From positions 21,076 to 85,075 of the forward strand of contig CAMYOC010000028.1 in assembly GCA_947259915.1 (NCBI GenBank): DNA of 64,000 bases. The letters are read 5' to 3'. Source of the stretch: an uncultured Gammaproteobacteria bacterium (GTDB taxonomy: Bacteria > Pseudomonadota > Gammaproteobacteria > Steroidobacterales > XN24). Position 1 is the stretch's first letter. Every line of letters starts with the position of its first letter. The notes beneath the pieces were generated by a model. The model did not search any database and had not been told where the DNA came from. It saw only the letters and a list, made by a program, of their open reading frames with translations. The translations under genes and the position numbers were made by a program. This document shows positions 50,316 through 58,897 of this stretch, one piece after another.

Positions 50316-51335
50316 ATGGCGGATCCAACTCCGGAAAGTACGACGCTCATCGGCGAGTCTCCGGCCTTCCTGTCGATGCTGGAACACGCCTCCCGCGCCG
50401 CAACGCTCGACAAGCCGGTACTGGTGATTGGCGAACGCGGGACCGGCAAGGAACTGGTGGCGGCGCGTCTGCATTATCTGTCGCCGCGCTGGGATCAGCC
50501 GCTGGTAAAGCTCAACTGCGCCGCGCTTACCGAAAGCCTGCTCGAGTCCGAATTATTCGGCCACGAGGCCGGCGCCTTCACCGGCGCCACGCGCCGCCAT
50601 GAGGGGCGCTTCGAACGCGCCGAGGGCGGCACCCTGTTTCTGGACGAACTGGCCACCGTGCCGCTGCGCATGCAGGAGAAGATCCTCCGCGTCATCGAGT
50701 ACGGAGAGTTCGAACGGGTCGGCGGCAGCGAGACCTTGCACACCGACGCCCGCATCATCGGCGCCACCAACGAAGACCTGCCACGACTGGCCGCCGCAGG
50801 CCAATTCCGTGCCGACCTGCTGGACCGGCTGGCCTTTGACGTGATCACGGTACCGCCGCTGCGCGCTCGCTACGGCGACATCGAGCCGCTGGCCGAGCAC
50901 TTTGCGCTGAATATCACCAGCGAATTGAAACGCAGCTTCTTCGCCGGGTTTTCGCCGCAGGCGCTGGCTTCACTGGAGTCGAACGACTGGCCGGGCAACG
51001 TGCGCGAACTGAAGAACACCGTCGAGCGTTCGGTGTATCTCAGCGAGCCACCCGATGCACCGGTACAGACCATCGTGTTCGACCCGTTCGAATCACCGTA
51101 CAGGATGGATCAGATCGAGCCGCCACCGGTCGAGACGCGTTCACCGCAATGGCCGGTCGATCTGCGAGAGGAGGTGGCGGCGCTGGAGTCGGGCCGGGTT
51201 CAGCAGGCGCTGGCGGATCACTCTTTTCATCAGGGACGCGCGGCCGAGGCCCTGGGTCTCAGCTACCACCAGTTCCGTGGCTATCTGCGCAAACATGGTA
51301 TCGCCAGCCGGCGCACCGGACGCGGCAGCGGCTGA
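50316..51335 (+). CDS. pspF: PspF, sigma-54 activator of the phage shock operon
   Basis: The 339-residue protein is an AAA+ enhancer-binding protein without a receiver domain, as in PspF. It has Walker A VIGERGTGKELVAARLHYLS, the sigma-54 contact loop EAGAFTGA, Walker B GGTLFLDELAT, the arginine finger region FRADLLDRLAFDV, and a C-terminal Fis-type helix-turn-helix (GRAAEALGLSYHQFRGYLRKH). The ATG at 50316 gives an N-terminus similar to E. coli PspF; GTG codons at 50301 and 50304 are alternatives. It activates the pspA promoter when PspA is removed by PspB/PspC. Confidence 0.95.
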   Translation: MADPTPESTTLIGESPAFLSMLEHASRAATLDKPVLVIGERGTGKELVAARLHYLSPRWDQPLVKLNCAALTESLLESELFGHEAGAFTGATRRHEGRFERAEGGTLFLDELATVPLRMQEKILRVIEYGEFERVGGSETLHTDARIIGATNEDLPRLAAAGQFRADLLDRLAFDVITVPPLRARYGDIEPLAEHFALNITSELKRSFFAGFSPQALASLESNDWPGNVRELKNTVERSVYLSEPPDAPVQTIVFDPFESPYRMDQIEPPPVETRSPQWPVDLREEVAALESGRVQQALADHSFHQGRAAEALGLSYHQFRGYLRKHGIASRRTGRGSG

Positions 51336-51353
51336 CAGACGGGCGCGACGGCC

Positions 51354-52025
51354 TCAGCGGCGCAGCTGTATCTCCAGCGTCCCCTGACTGGCCGGCACCA
51401 CGCGGGTTTCGGCGACGTCGCCTGCTGCGGTGACCGCCACCAAGATCCGTTCGTCAGGAAGGTTCTCGAACCGGGCCAGCCCGTCGCGGGTCTCGCCGCT
51501 GGCGCTGACGCGCCGCTGCTGATCCAGCGACACATCGACCCGGGCCCCGGTGACCGGACTCCCGGTAATGTCGGTGACCACGACCAGCAGCGGCAGCTCA
51601 CCGGTCCAGATCCGCGCCTCGGCTTCGACCGGGCGACCCTCGGCATCCCAGCCGCTCATAGCCAGACGTCGGGATCCGGGCGGGATGGAATAGCGTCCGG
51701 CGACGATACGCGGTGATACCGATGTGCGGGTCGAGGGCAGTACGCGGCCGTCAGCGGTAATCCGCGCATCGCGCCCGGCGTCGGCCAGGTCGCCGCCCGA
51801 GACGATAAAGAACACGGCTCCATAGGTCGGATTGAACCGGGTCTCCGAGACACCGCCGACAGCGATCGCCAGAGGCGGGACTTCAGCAACCGGCTGCATC
51901 TCCAGCGGCTCCATCGGGAGCGGCTCCGGCTGTGGGTCAGGCGGCGGCGTCTGGGCAGACGCGGCGCCGGCCGACAACGCCAGACACAGCCAGAGGGGAC
52001 ACAGTAGTTTGGGTTTGTACGGCAT
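51354..52025 (-). CDS. Secreted protein with a carboxypeptidase regulatory-like domain
   Basis: The 223-residue protein has a signal peptide (LWLCLALSAGAASAQ), a proline-rich linker (TPPPDPQPEPLPMEPLEM), and then beta-rich sequence. The C-terminal part (VVTDITGSPVTGARVDVSLD, then TRDGLARFENLPD) looks like the Ig-like carboxypeptidase regulatory fold used in cell-surface proteins. I do not recognise a more specific family. It is convergent with pspF, 18 bases apart. Confidence 0.75.
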   Translation of the reverse strand: MPYKPKLLCPLWLCLALSAGAASAQTPPPDPQPEPLPMEPLEMQPVAEVPPLAIAVGGVSETRFNPTYGAVFFIVSGGDLADAGRDARITADGRVLPSTRTSVSPRIVAGRYSIPPGSRRLAMSGWDAEGRPVEAEARIWTGELPLLVVVTDITGSPVTGARVDVSLDQQRRVSASGETRDGLARFENLPDERILVAVTAAGDVAETRVVPASQGTLEIQLRR

Positions 52026-52113
52026 GGCAGCAGATCCGTGCGATCGGGTCGGAGCGGAAACCAGCCGATAGCCTACCCCGAAATCGGTCTTCCGGGGTCG
52101 ACCTGCGCCCCGA

Positions 52114-52473
52114 TCAGCCGGGTCGGACCTCTACCGTCAGCTTTGCGACCACCCGGCGTACACCTTCGACGGCAACCGTCTCATCGACCGCACGCTGGAC
52201 CACAGCCGGGTCTTCGACCTTGCCGCGCAGCGTGACGACACCATTGCTCGCCGTCACCGAGATATCCTCGTCGCGCAGCTGCGCCACTTCCGCGAGACGT
52301 TGTCCGACCCGATCACGCAGATCGGTGTTGGCCGCATTGCGGGCGTCGCTGTCGGTCTCGTAGCTGCCGATCCACTCCGCGTCGGCCTCATCGTCGTTGA
52401 CGACGATGACGCAACCGGCGGATGACAAAACGCCGAGCAACGCCAGGGATAAGATGAGGGTTGTTACGCGCAT
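52114..52473 (-). CDS. BON-domain lipoprotein
   Basis: The 119-residue protein begins with a lipoprotein signal ending VLSSAGCVIV (Cys near residue 21). The mature part is a single BON domain: DLRDRVGQRLAEVAQLRDED, ISVTASNGVVTLRGKVEDP and VEGVRRVVAKLTVE. BON proteins such as OsmY and DolP bind membranes and help keep the envelope intact. It lies 88 bases upstream of the secreted-protein gene on the same strand and 37 bases downstream of an ABC permease gene. Confidence 0.88.
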   Translation of the reverse strand: MRVTTLILSLALLGVLSSAGCVIVVNDDEADAEWIGSYETDSDARNAANTDLRDRVGQRLAEVAQLRDEDISVTASNGVVTLRGKVEDPAVVQRAVDETVAVEGVRRVVAKLTVEVRPG

Positions 52474-52510
52474 CAGTGTGACTCTCTGGAATTCTTGGTG
52501 AGCAGTCTGT

Positions 52511-53440
52511 TCAGGTCTCGTCCCGATAACGCCGCACCCATACCGCCGCCGCGGTAAGCAGGGCCGCCACCACGAGCCCTCCCCACAGGCCGGGACTCAG
52601 CAGGAATGTGCTCGGGTCGATAAGGTGGGTCAGGCTCTCGAACAATTCCAGGTTCAGCTCGGCGCCTTCGGCTTGGTAGCGCCAGGCGATCTCGTTGGCA
52701 GGCTGTGTGAACGCCAGCGAATAGACGCCGGTGATCCGCTCACGGAGCAGCGTGCCGATCATGCCGGTACCGAAGATCATCCGCTCGAGGGCCGTGGCCG
52801 CAAACAGCGGCAGCACCGCCCACAACAACACCGAGCGTTTGGCCCAGACCGACACCAGCAGCAGCCATCCATAGATCGGCAGATACCACAGCGACTGCAC
52901 GACGACGGCATAGATGGCGACCACCAGCGTATCTAGGATCGCCCCCGGCCCGGCCGCCAGCACGGCACCGCTGCCGGCGACAAGCACCAGGATGCCGCTG
53001 ATCAGATAGATTCCCAGCGCAGTGGCAAGAAATACCGCAACACTCACCAGCGGGATTACCAACATCGCCGTCAACAGCTTGGACCCTACAATTGTCAGGT
53101 CCGAGACCGGTAGCGATTTCCAGAACAGGATGCTTCGGTCCTTGCGCTCGGCGTACAGACAGTCGAGCAAATAGAACGTGGTCACCAGCTGGATCACGAC
53201 ATTAAAAAACACCGCGAGCGAGCCCAGCTCCATCTGCATGACCGCGCCGAGCTGTTGCGGATCCATGCTCAAAAGCATCTCACGCAGATCTACGCCGTAG
53301 TGGCCCACCTGGATATGGATCGCGCCCGCGGCAGCCAGCAGCGCGATGGCGATAAACACGCCGGCGAATACCAACGGTGCGATCACGATCGCTCGATGCT
53401 CCCAGGTCTCGCGCCTCAGGAGGGTGGTCATCACACTCAT
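52511..53440 (-). CDS. ABC-2 type permease
   Basis: The 309-residue protein has six or so membrane helices (for example IVIAPLVFAGVFIAIALLAA near the start and a final GLWGGLVVAALLTAAAVWV). It contains the ABC-2 element LYAERKDRSILFWKSLPVSDL, which matches permeases of YtrA-controlled ABC clusters in proteobacteria. It overlaps the ATPase gene by four bases (ATGA), so the two form one transporter. The substrate is unknown; related systems respond to cell-envelope stress or antimicrobial compounds. Confidence 0.9.
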   Translation of the reverse strand: MSVMTTLLRRETWEHRAIVIAPLVFAGVFIAIALLAAAGAIHIQVGHYGVDLREMLLSMDPQQLGAVMQMELGSLAVFFNVVIQLVTTFYLLDCLYAERKDRSILFWKSLPVSDLTIVGSKLLTAMLVIPLVSVAVFLATALGIYLISGILVLVAGSGAVLAAGPGAILDTLVVAIYAVVVQSLWYLPIYGWLLLVSVWAKRSVLLWAVLPLFAATALERMIFGTGMIGTLLRERITGVYSLAFTQPANEIAWRYQAEGAELNLELFESLTHLIDPSTFLLSPGLWGGLVVAALLTAAAVWVRRYRDET

Positions 53441-54294
53441 GCCGCAGCCCCCTTTATCTTGGCGACGAACAGGTCCGCGATACCCGGGACACGGGATTCG
53501 CCCAGCGCTGCCAACTGCTGTGGACTCCGGTCCTGGAACAGGAAGATCTTGCGGCCGAACACGTCCTGCTCATACACCGGCTGCAACTCCCGCGCCGCCG
53601 CGGCCTGGTCCGGCGCTACCGCGACCTGGGCGAAGCGCTCCCCGATCCGCTCCATGGTTTCATTGAGCACGATACGGCCGTGGTTGATAAACACCACGTC
53701 AGTGAGGATGTGCTCGATCTCCTCGACCTGGTGCGTGGTGACCAGGATGGTCCTGCCCTCGTCGAAATAGTCGTTCAGCAGGGTCGCGTAGAAATCCTTC
53801 CGGTAGATGATGTCCAGCCCGATAGTCGGCTCGTCCAGAACCAACAGCTTCGCTTCGATAGCCATCACCAGCGCGAGGTGCAGCTGAGTGACCATGCCCT
53901 TGGACAATTGTCCAACGCGACTGTCGAGGCGGACCTCGCTGGCCGCCAGCAGTTTTTCGGCCCTGCTCATGCTGAAGCGGGGGTGCAGACCCTCGGCAAT
54001 CTGCAGCGCCTGACGCACCTTGAGCCAACGCGGGAGCACGGCGACGTCGGCAATAAAACAGACATCCTGCATCACCCGATGACGCTCGCGCCGGGGGTCC
54101 ATGCCCAGGACTTCCAGCTCGCCGGAGAACGAGGTGAGGCCGAGCAGCGCTTTCAGCGCAGTGGTCTTGCCGGCGCCATTGGGGCCGATCAGACCGACGA
54201 TGCGCCCCTCGGGAATCTCCAGATCCACCGCGTCCAGCGCCGTGACGTTGCCAAAGCGCTTGCTCAGGTTCTTTGCTCTGACCAGCGTGCTCAC
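53437..54294 (-). CDS. ABC transporter ATP-binding protein
   Basis: From the GTG at 54294 the protein is 285 residues, with Walker A LIGPNGAGKTTALKALLG, a signature region QLSKGMVTQLHLALVMA (reading LSKGM instead of LSGGQ), Walker B KLLVLDEPTIGLD and the switch His in VTTHQVEE. The altered signature occurs in this subgroup of ABC-2 ATPases. The start overlaps the gntR stop (GTGA) and has GGAGG before it. The product pairs with the permease encoded next. Confidence 0.92.
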   Translation of the reverse strand: MSTLVRAKNLSKRFGNVTALDAVDLEIPEGRIVGLIGPNGAGKTTALKALLGLTSFSGELEVLGMDPRRERHRVMQDVCFIADVAVLPRWLKVRQALQIAEGLHPRFSMSRAEKLLAASEVRLDSRVGQLSKGMVTQLHLALVMAIEAKLLVLDEPTIGLDIIYRKDFYATLLNDYFDEGRTILVTTHQVEEIEHILTDVVFINHGRIVLNETMERIGERFAQVAVAPDQAAAARELQPVYEQDVFGRKIFLFQDRSPQQLAALGESRVPGIADLFVAKIKGAAA

Positions 54295-54677
54295 TCGGAT
54301 TCCTCCCCGTCTTTCTCGAGTTGAGCTGTGGCCTGAGCCAACAACTCCTCCAGATCGAGGCCGAGGCGACCGATGGTCGCCACAACCGCCGGCCATTGCT
54401 GCTGCAAGAACAACTGCCGTTCGTCCTTGAGCAGATTCCGCTTGGCGCCCTCGCGCACATACATGCCGCGGCCGCGGCGTTTTTCGACCAGCTCCTCGTC
54501 CACCAGTTCCTGGTAGCCCTTGAGCACAGTCAGAGGATTGAGACGGTACTCGGCAGCGACATTGCGCACGGAGGGCAGCGCGTCACCGTCGCCCAGCACA
54601 CCCTCCAGGATCATCTCAACGACCCGGTCGCGAAGCTGCCGGTAGATGGGCTGGTTATCGTTCCAGTTCGGATCCAT
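54291..54677 (-). CDS. YtrA-subfamily GntR regulator
   Basis: The 128-residue protein has a GntR winged helix-turn-helix (YRQLRDRVVEMILEGVLGDG, then LPSVRNVAAEYRLNPLTVLKGYQ) with a short C-terminal helical part rather than a large ligand domain. This is the mark of the YtrA subfamily, which controls adjacent ABC transporters. It begins 14 bases after a small secreted-protein gene and overlaps the ATPase gene. The GGTG-N16-CACC dyad upstream is the expected operator. The start has a weak ribosome site. Confidence 0.9.
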   Translation of the reverse strand: MDPNWNDNQPIYRQLRDRVVEMILEGVLGDGDALPSVRNVAAEYRLNPLTVLKGYQELVDEELVEKRRGRGMYVREGAKRNLLKDERQLFLQQQWPAVVATIGRLGLDLEELLAQATAQLEKDGEESE

Positions 54678-54691
54678 GGACGAGGCCCGGA

Positions 54692-54898
54692 TTACTCCGT
54701 TTCCTCCGCTGTCACTCTGGCTACGCGCGTGGCCACGATGGTCTCCGCGCTGCACGCCGGCTGGGCCGCGTCTGCCCGCTGCGCATCAAGGCCGGAAGCG
54801 CCGGCGCCGTTCAATCCGGCGGCCAGGGTCAGCACGGCGGCCAGGGCGGCCCAGAGGGACAGTAATGACCATCTCGCTTTTCTGCTCGCAGCCCACAT
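54692..54898 (-). CDS. Small secreted protein, first gene of the YtrA operon
   Basis: The 68-residue protein starts with a signal peptide or anchor (WSLLSLWAALAAVLTLAAG) and a short Ala-rich mature part with one cysteine. GGAGAA stands six bases before the ATG. It lies between the operator at 54947 and gntR, so it is the first gene of the operon. The mature sequence has no recognised motif, so a peptide-like or accessory role is only a guess. Short size lowers confidence. Confidence 0.6.
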   Translation of the reverse strand: MWAASRKARWSLLSLWAALAAVLTLAAGLNGAGASGLDAQRADAAQPACSAETIVATRVARVTAEETE

Positions 54899-54946
54899 GA
54901 GAACTTCTCCGTCAGATTGCCGTTATTCCGGCGCTATTAGTGAAGT

Positions 54947-54970
54947 GGTGTTGTAGTCAACTATAACACC
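54947..54970. promoter_or_regulatory. YtrA-type operator, GGTG-N16-CACC, over the operon promoter
   Basis: GGTGTT at one end mirrors AACACC at the other, with further symmetry inside; 20 of 24 positions are palindromic. The outer GGTG and CACC are exactly 16 bases apart, the pattern I recall for YtrA-like regulators in Xanthomonas. A -35-like TTGACT on the minus strand (54960-54955) lies inside it, with a -10-like TAATAG at 54939-54934, spaced by 15 bases. Binding should block the operon promoter. Confidence 0.7.
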
Positions 54971-55139
54971 ATACTTCCGAAATGCAAGCCCCGGTTTCAC
55001 GGACTCTCAATCCGGCCCATCACCCCGCCGGCTCTGGCCCCTGCTAGAATTAGGGGTTCTTAATCAACGGCCTCGAGGGGCGCCCGGCAAGGCTCGCGGC
55101 ACGGCCTCGCAGACCATGAAATCAAAGGATGAGCACAAC

Positions 55140-56117
55140 ATGAAAAGCCCCGTGAGAGTCACGATCACCGGCGCCGCCGGTCAGATCGGATACCAGCTCG
55201 CATTCCGCATCGCCTCGGGCCAGATGCTCGGCGCCGACCAGCCGGTCATCCTCCAGTTGCTGGAGATTCCGCCGGCCCTGGGCGCGCTCAAGGGCGTGGA
55301 GATGGAGCTGCGCGATTGTGCCTTCCCGACGCTGATCGACGTGGTCGCCACCGATGATGTGGCGGCCGCCTTCGCCGACACCCATTACGCGCTGCTGGTC
55401 GGCGCCAAACCCCGCGGACCCGGCATGGAGCGTAAGGATCTGTTGCTTGAAAACGCCAAGATCTTCTCCGTCCAGGGTAAGGCGTTAAACGAGCACGCCG
55501 CCCGGGACGTGCGGGTCCTGGTAGTCGGCAACCCGGCCAACACCAATGCGCTGATCGCACGCTGCAATGCGCCGGATCTTGACCCGGCGAACTTCACCGC
55601 GATGACGCGGCTGGATCACAACCGCGCCATCAGCCAGCTTGCAGCTCGCACCGATGCGCCGGTGGCGGCGATCAGGCAGATGACGATCTGGGGCAATCAT
55701 TCGGCGACCCAATACCCGGACATCAACCACACGCTGGTCGACGGCAAACCCGCGTTGGCACAGGTCGACCAGACCTGGTTCAGCGACGATTTCATCCCCA
55801 CCGTGCAACAACGGGGCGCGGCGATCATCAAGGCGCGTGGCGCATCCTCGGCCGCCTCGGCCGCGTCATCGGCGATCGATCATATCCGCGACTGGGTCGC
55901 GGGCACGCCGGACAACGACTGGGTCAGCATGGCGGTGCCCGCCGATGGCAGCTACGGGATCAAAGAGGGCGTGATCTATTCCTTCCCGGTGCGCTGCAAA
56001 GGGGGTCGCTACCAGATCGTGCAGGATCTCGATATCGACGACTTTAGCCGCCAACGCATGGAAGCCACCGATGCGGAACTCAGAGAGGAGCGCGCCGGCG
56101 TGGCCGATCTCTTGTAA
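55140..56117 (+). CDS. mdh: Malate dehydrogenase
   Basis: The 325-residue protein has the NAD-binding [18 protein letters not shown], the loop [15 protein letters not shown] with substrate-binding Args, the catalytic Asp in MTRLDHNRA and the catalytic His in [12 protein letters not shown]. It belongs to the LDH-like malate dehydrogenases found in many Gammaproteobacteria and oxidises malate to oxaloacetate in the citric acid cycle. The start at 55140 is preferred to one eight codons upstream because AGGA lies at suitable distance before it. A strong terminator follows. Confidence 0.96.
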   Translation: MKSPVRVTITGAAGQIGYQLAFRIASGQMLGADQPVILQLLEIPPALGALKGVEMELRDCAFPTLIDVVATDDVAAAFADTHYALLVGAKPRGPGMERKDLLLENAKIFSVQGKALNEHAARDVRVLVVGNPANTNALIARCNAPDLDPANFTAMTRLDHNRAISQLAARTDAPVAAIRQMTIWGNHSATQYPDINHTLVDGKPALAQVDQTWFSDDFIPTVQQRGAAIIKARGASSAASAASSAIDHIRDWVAGTPDNDWVSMAVPADGSYGIKEGVIYSFPVRCKGGRYQIVQDLDIDDFSRQRMEATDAELREERAGVADLL

Positions 56118-56142
56118 GCAGCAGACCCATCATTTACATCGC

Positions 56143-56173
56143 AGAGCCGCGTTTTTACGCGGCTCTTTTTTTT
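56143..56173 (+). terminator. Rho-independent terminator of mdh
   Basis: AGAGCCGCG (56143-56151) pairs perfectly with CGCGGCTCT (56158-56166) around TTTTTA, followed by a run of T to 56173. It lies 26 bases after the mdh stop and separates mdh from fadE. Confidence 0.92.
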
Positions 56174-56318
56174 GCGCCTGCGAAATGATTGCGCCTTTGT
56201 TTTTCTGTACTTGGAAAGGGTGATGCGGTTTTGGCGCACCACAGCAAAACTGCGCTATAGTCGAGACATCGATCCTCACCAGCCCGCGTTCCAAAAGCGG
56301 GTCACCAGGAGGCATGCA

Positions 56319-58871
56319 GTGTCTACAATTTTTTGGCTTCTTCTGTTTGTCGGCGGCGGTATCTGGCTTGCGTATCGACGCGTGAGTCTGTTCAACGCCA
56401 CCGTCGCCGCCGGCGCGGCGCTCCTGGCCTACACCCTGATCGGCGACGGCGCTGCGCTCTGGTTGCTGCTGTTGTGGGCCGGCTTTGGATTGATGGCAGC
56501 GCTAAACGTGGACGATCTGCGGACCAATCGGGTCACGCGCCCGCTGCTGCGTGCTTACCGCAAGATGTTGCCCAATATCTCGGACACCGAACGCGAGGCG
56601 CTGGAGGCCGGTTCTGTCTGGTGGGAGGGCGAGATCTTTTCCGGCGATCCGGACTGGCGCAAGCTGAGAAACCATCCGGCACCAAAGCTGAGCGCCGAAG
56701 AGCAGGCTTTTCTCGACGGACCGACCGAGGAGCTCTGCCGCATGATCGACGAGTGGCAGATCACACACGAGCTGGCGGACCTGCCCAAGCCGGTGTGGGA
56801 CTTCCTCAAGCAGAACGGCTTTTTCGCGATGATCATCCCCAAGGAATACGGCGGGCTGGAGTTCTCGGCCTATGCCCACTCCCAGGTGCTGGTCAAGATC
56901 TCCGGTCGCAGCGCCACGGTCGCATCCATGGTCGCGGTACCCAATTCGCTGGGCCCGGCGGAACTGCTGCTGCACTACGGTACCGATGAGCAGAAGCAGC
57001 GCTATCTGCCTGGCCTCGCCTCCGGCAGCGAGATCCCCTGCTTTGGTCTGACCGCGCCCCGCGCCGGCTCGGACGCGGCTTCCATCCCGGATTCGGGCGT
57101 GGTGTGTCGCGGCACGTTCGAGGGCAAGGAAGTCCTCGGTATGCGGCTCAATTTTGAAAAACGTTACATCACGCTGGCCCCGGTGGCCACGGTGGTGGGG
57201 CTGGCGTTCCGACTCTTCGACCCGGACGGTTTGATGGGCGATCCTGAGCGCCAGGACTATGGCATCACCGTCGCGCTGATTCCGGCGGACACCAAGGGTG
57301 TGGAGCTCGGTCGCCGCCATCTGCCGATCGGTATCCCGTTTTTGAACGGCCCGATCATGGGCACCGACGTGTTCGTGCCGCTGGACTTCATCGTCGGTGG
57401 TCCGAAGCTGGCCGGCAACGGCTGGCGCATGCTGATGGAATTGCTGTCCGTGGGACGCTCGATCTCGCTGCCGGCCAACGCGGTCGGCGGCGCCAAGGCG
57501 GGTATCTTCGCCACCGGCGCCTATGCGCGGATCCGCAAGCAATTCAACACCTCCATCGGCAATTTCGAAGGCGTACAGGAGGCCGTCGCCCGGATGGCGG
57601 GGTTCACCTATATCTCGGATGCGGCGCGGTCGGTCACGGTGTCGGCCATCGATACCGGAGAAAAGCCGGCGGTGCCCTCGGCGATCCTGAAGTATCACTG
57701 TACGGAAATGTCTCGAGTCGTGGCGAATGACGCCATGGATGTGCACGCGGGCAAAGGCGCCTGCATGGGACCGCGCAATTATCTCGGTACCGGCTACGCC
57801 TCGGTGCCGGTCATGATCACGGTCGAGGGCGCTAACATCCTCACCCGCAGTCTGATCATCTTTGGCCAGGGCGCGATCCGCTGCCATCCCTATGTGCTGC
57901 GGGAACTGCAGGCGGCCCGGGACGCGGATCCGGAGCGCGGGCTGGAAGAATTCGATCGGGCGCTCTTCGGTCACTTTGGCTACGCGCTGAGCAATGCGGC
58001 TCACGCTTTCGTTGAGGCCCTGACCCAAGCGCGTTACGTCACGGCACCAAGCAGCGGCCCGACTCGCCGTTACTATCAGCAGATCACGCGCTTCTCCGCC
58101 TCCTTCGCCCTTGCCGCCGACGTGTCCATGCTGACCCTCGGTGGAGCGCTGAAGAAAAAGGAGATGTTGTCTGCTCGTCTGGGCGACGTCCTCAGCACGC
58201 TGTACATGGCGTCGACGGTGCTCAAGCATTACGAGAATGCCGGCAGCCCGGAAGCGGATCTGCCGCTGGTGGAGTGGTCCTGCCGCACCTTGTTGTACAA
58301 GGCACAAGAACAGCTCCATGCGTTCCTGCGCAACTTCCCCAACCGTTATGTGGCGGCGGGCCTGCGGTTTCTGATCTTCCCGCGCGGGAGGACTTTCTCC
58401 TCCCCCAGCGACCTGCTTGCCCGGCGGGTGGTGGAATTGGTCATCAACCCGTCCGCCAGCCGCGATCGTCTGTGTGCACCGGTCTACCGGACCGTGGAGC
58501 CGGGCAGCCATCTCGGTCTGCTGCAGGAGGCCATGGAGCTGTCCATCGCGGTGGCGCCGCTGGAGAAGAAGCTGCGCCGCGCGATCAAGGAGGGGCGGAT
58601 CAACGAGCTGGGTCTGCATGCCCAGATCAATGCGGGTGTCAGCGCCGGCGTGCTGAGCGAAGACGAAGCTCACAAGCTGCGTGAGGCGGATCTGAAGATC
58701 ATGGAGATCATCACCGTCGACGACTTCGACAGCAGTGAGCTGGCGCGGCAACCGGCCAAGACCGAAACCGGCAAACCGCGTCGCCCGGCCAGCAAAAAGA
58801 AGAAAGCCGCCGCCGCGCGGCCGTCGGCACCGGCCAAGGGCGGCGAACGGGAGATCGCCGCCAGCCGCTGA
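56319..58871 (+). CDS. fadE: Acyl-CoA dehydrogenase FadE
   Basis: From the GTG at 56319 (AGGAGG six bases ahead) the protein is 850 residues. Two N-terminal membrane helices (WLLLFVGGGIWLAY and ALWLLLLWAGFGLMAAL) precede an acyl-CoA dehydrogenase domain with WWEGEIFSGDPDW, FGLTAPRAGSDAAS and HAGKGACMGPRNYLGTGY, followed by the long C-terminal region special to FadE. It catalyses the first step of fatty-acid beta-oxidation. It is slightly longer than E. coli FadE, owing to a lysine/alanine/proline-rich tail after residue 810. Confidence 0.94.
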   Translation: MSTIFWLLLFVGGGIWLAYRRVSLFNATVAAGAALLAYTLIGDGAALWLLLLWAGFGLMAALNVDDLRTNRVTRPLLRAYRKMLPNISDTEREALEAGSVWWEGEIFSGDPDWRKLRNHPAPKLSAEEQAFLDGPTEELCRMIDEWQITHELADLPKPVWDFLKQNGFFAMIIPKEYGGLEFSAYAHSQVLVKISGRSATVASMVAVPNSLGPAELLLHYGTDEQKQRYLPGLASGSEIPCFGLTAPRAGSDAASIPDSGVVCRGTFEGKEVLGMRLNFEKRYITLAPVATVVGLAFRLFDPDGLMGDPERQDYGITVALIPADTKGVELGRRHLPIGIPFLNGPIMGTDVFVPLDFIVGGPKLAGNGWRMLMELLSVGRSISLPANAVGGAKAGIFATGAYARIRKQFNTSIGNFEGVQEAVARMAGFTYISDAARSVTVSAIDTGEKPAVPSAILKYHCTEMSRVVANDAMDVHAGKGACMGPRNYLGTGYASVPVMITVEGANILTRSLIIFGQGAIRCHPYVLRELQAARDADPERGLEEFDRALFGHFGYALSNAAHAFVEALTQARYVTAPSSGPTRRYYQQITRFSASFALAADVSMLTLGGALKKKEMLSARLGDVLSTLYMASTVLKHYENAGSPEADLPLVEWSCRTLLYKAQEQLHAFLRNFPNRYVAAGLRFLIFPRGRTFSSPSDLLARRVVELVINPSASRDRLCAPVYRTVEPGSHLGLLQEAMELSIAVAPLEKKLRRAIKEGRINELGLHAQINAGVSAGVLSEDEAHKLREADLKIMEIITVDDFDSSELARQPAKTETGKPRRPASKKKKAAAARPSAPAKGGEREIAASR

Positions 58872-58897
58872 CCGCAACCGTGCCCGCCCAGGCATAG

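Noticed and set aside
56502..58895. Open frame of 797 codons on the minus strand opposite fadE
   Set aside because: FadE is unmistakable on the plus strand; the antisense frame is Arg/His/Gln-rich and lacks any domain.
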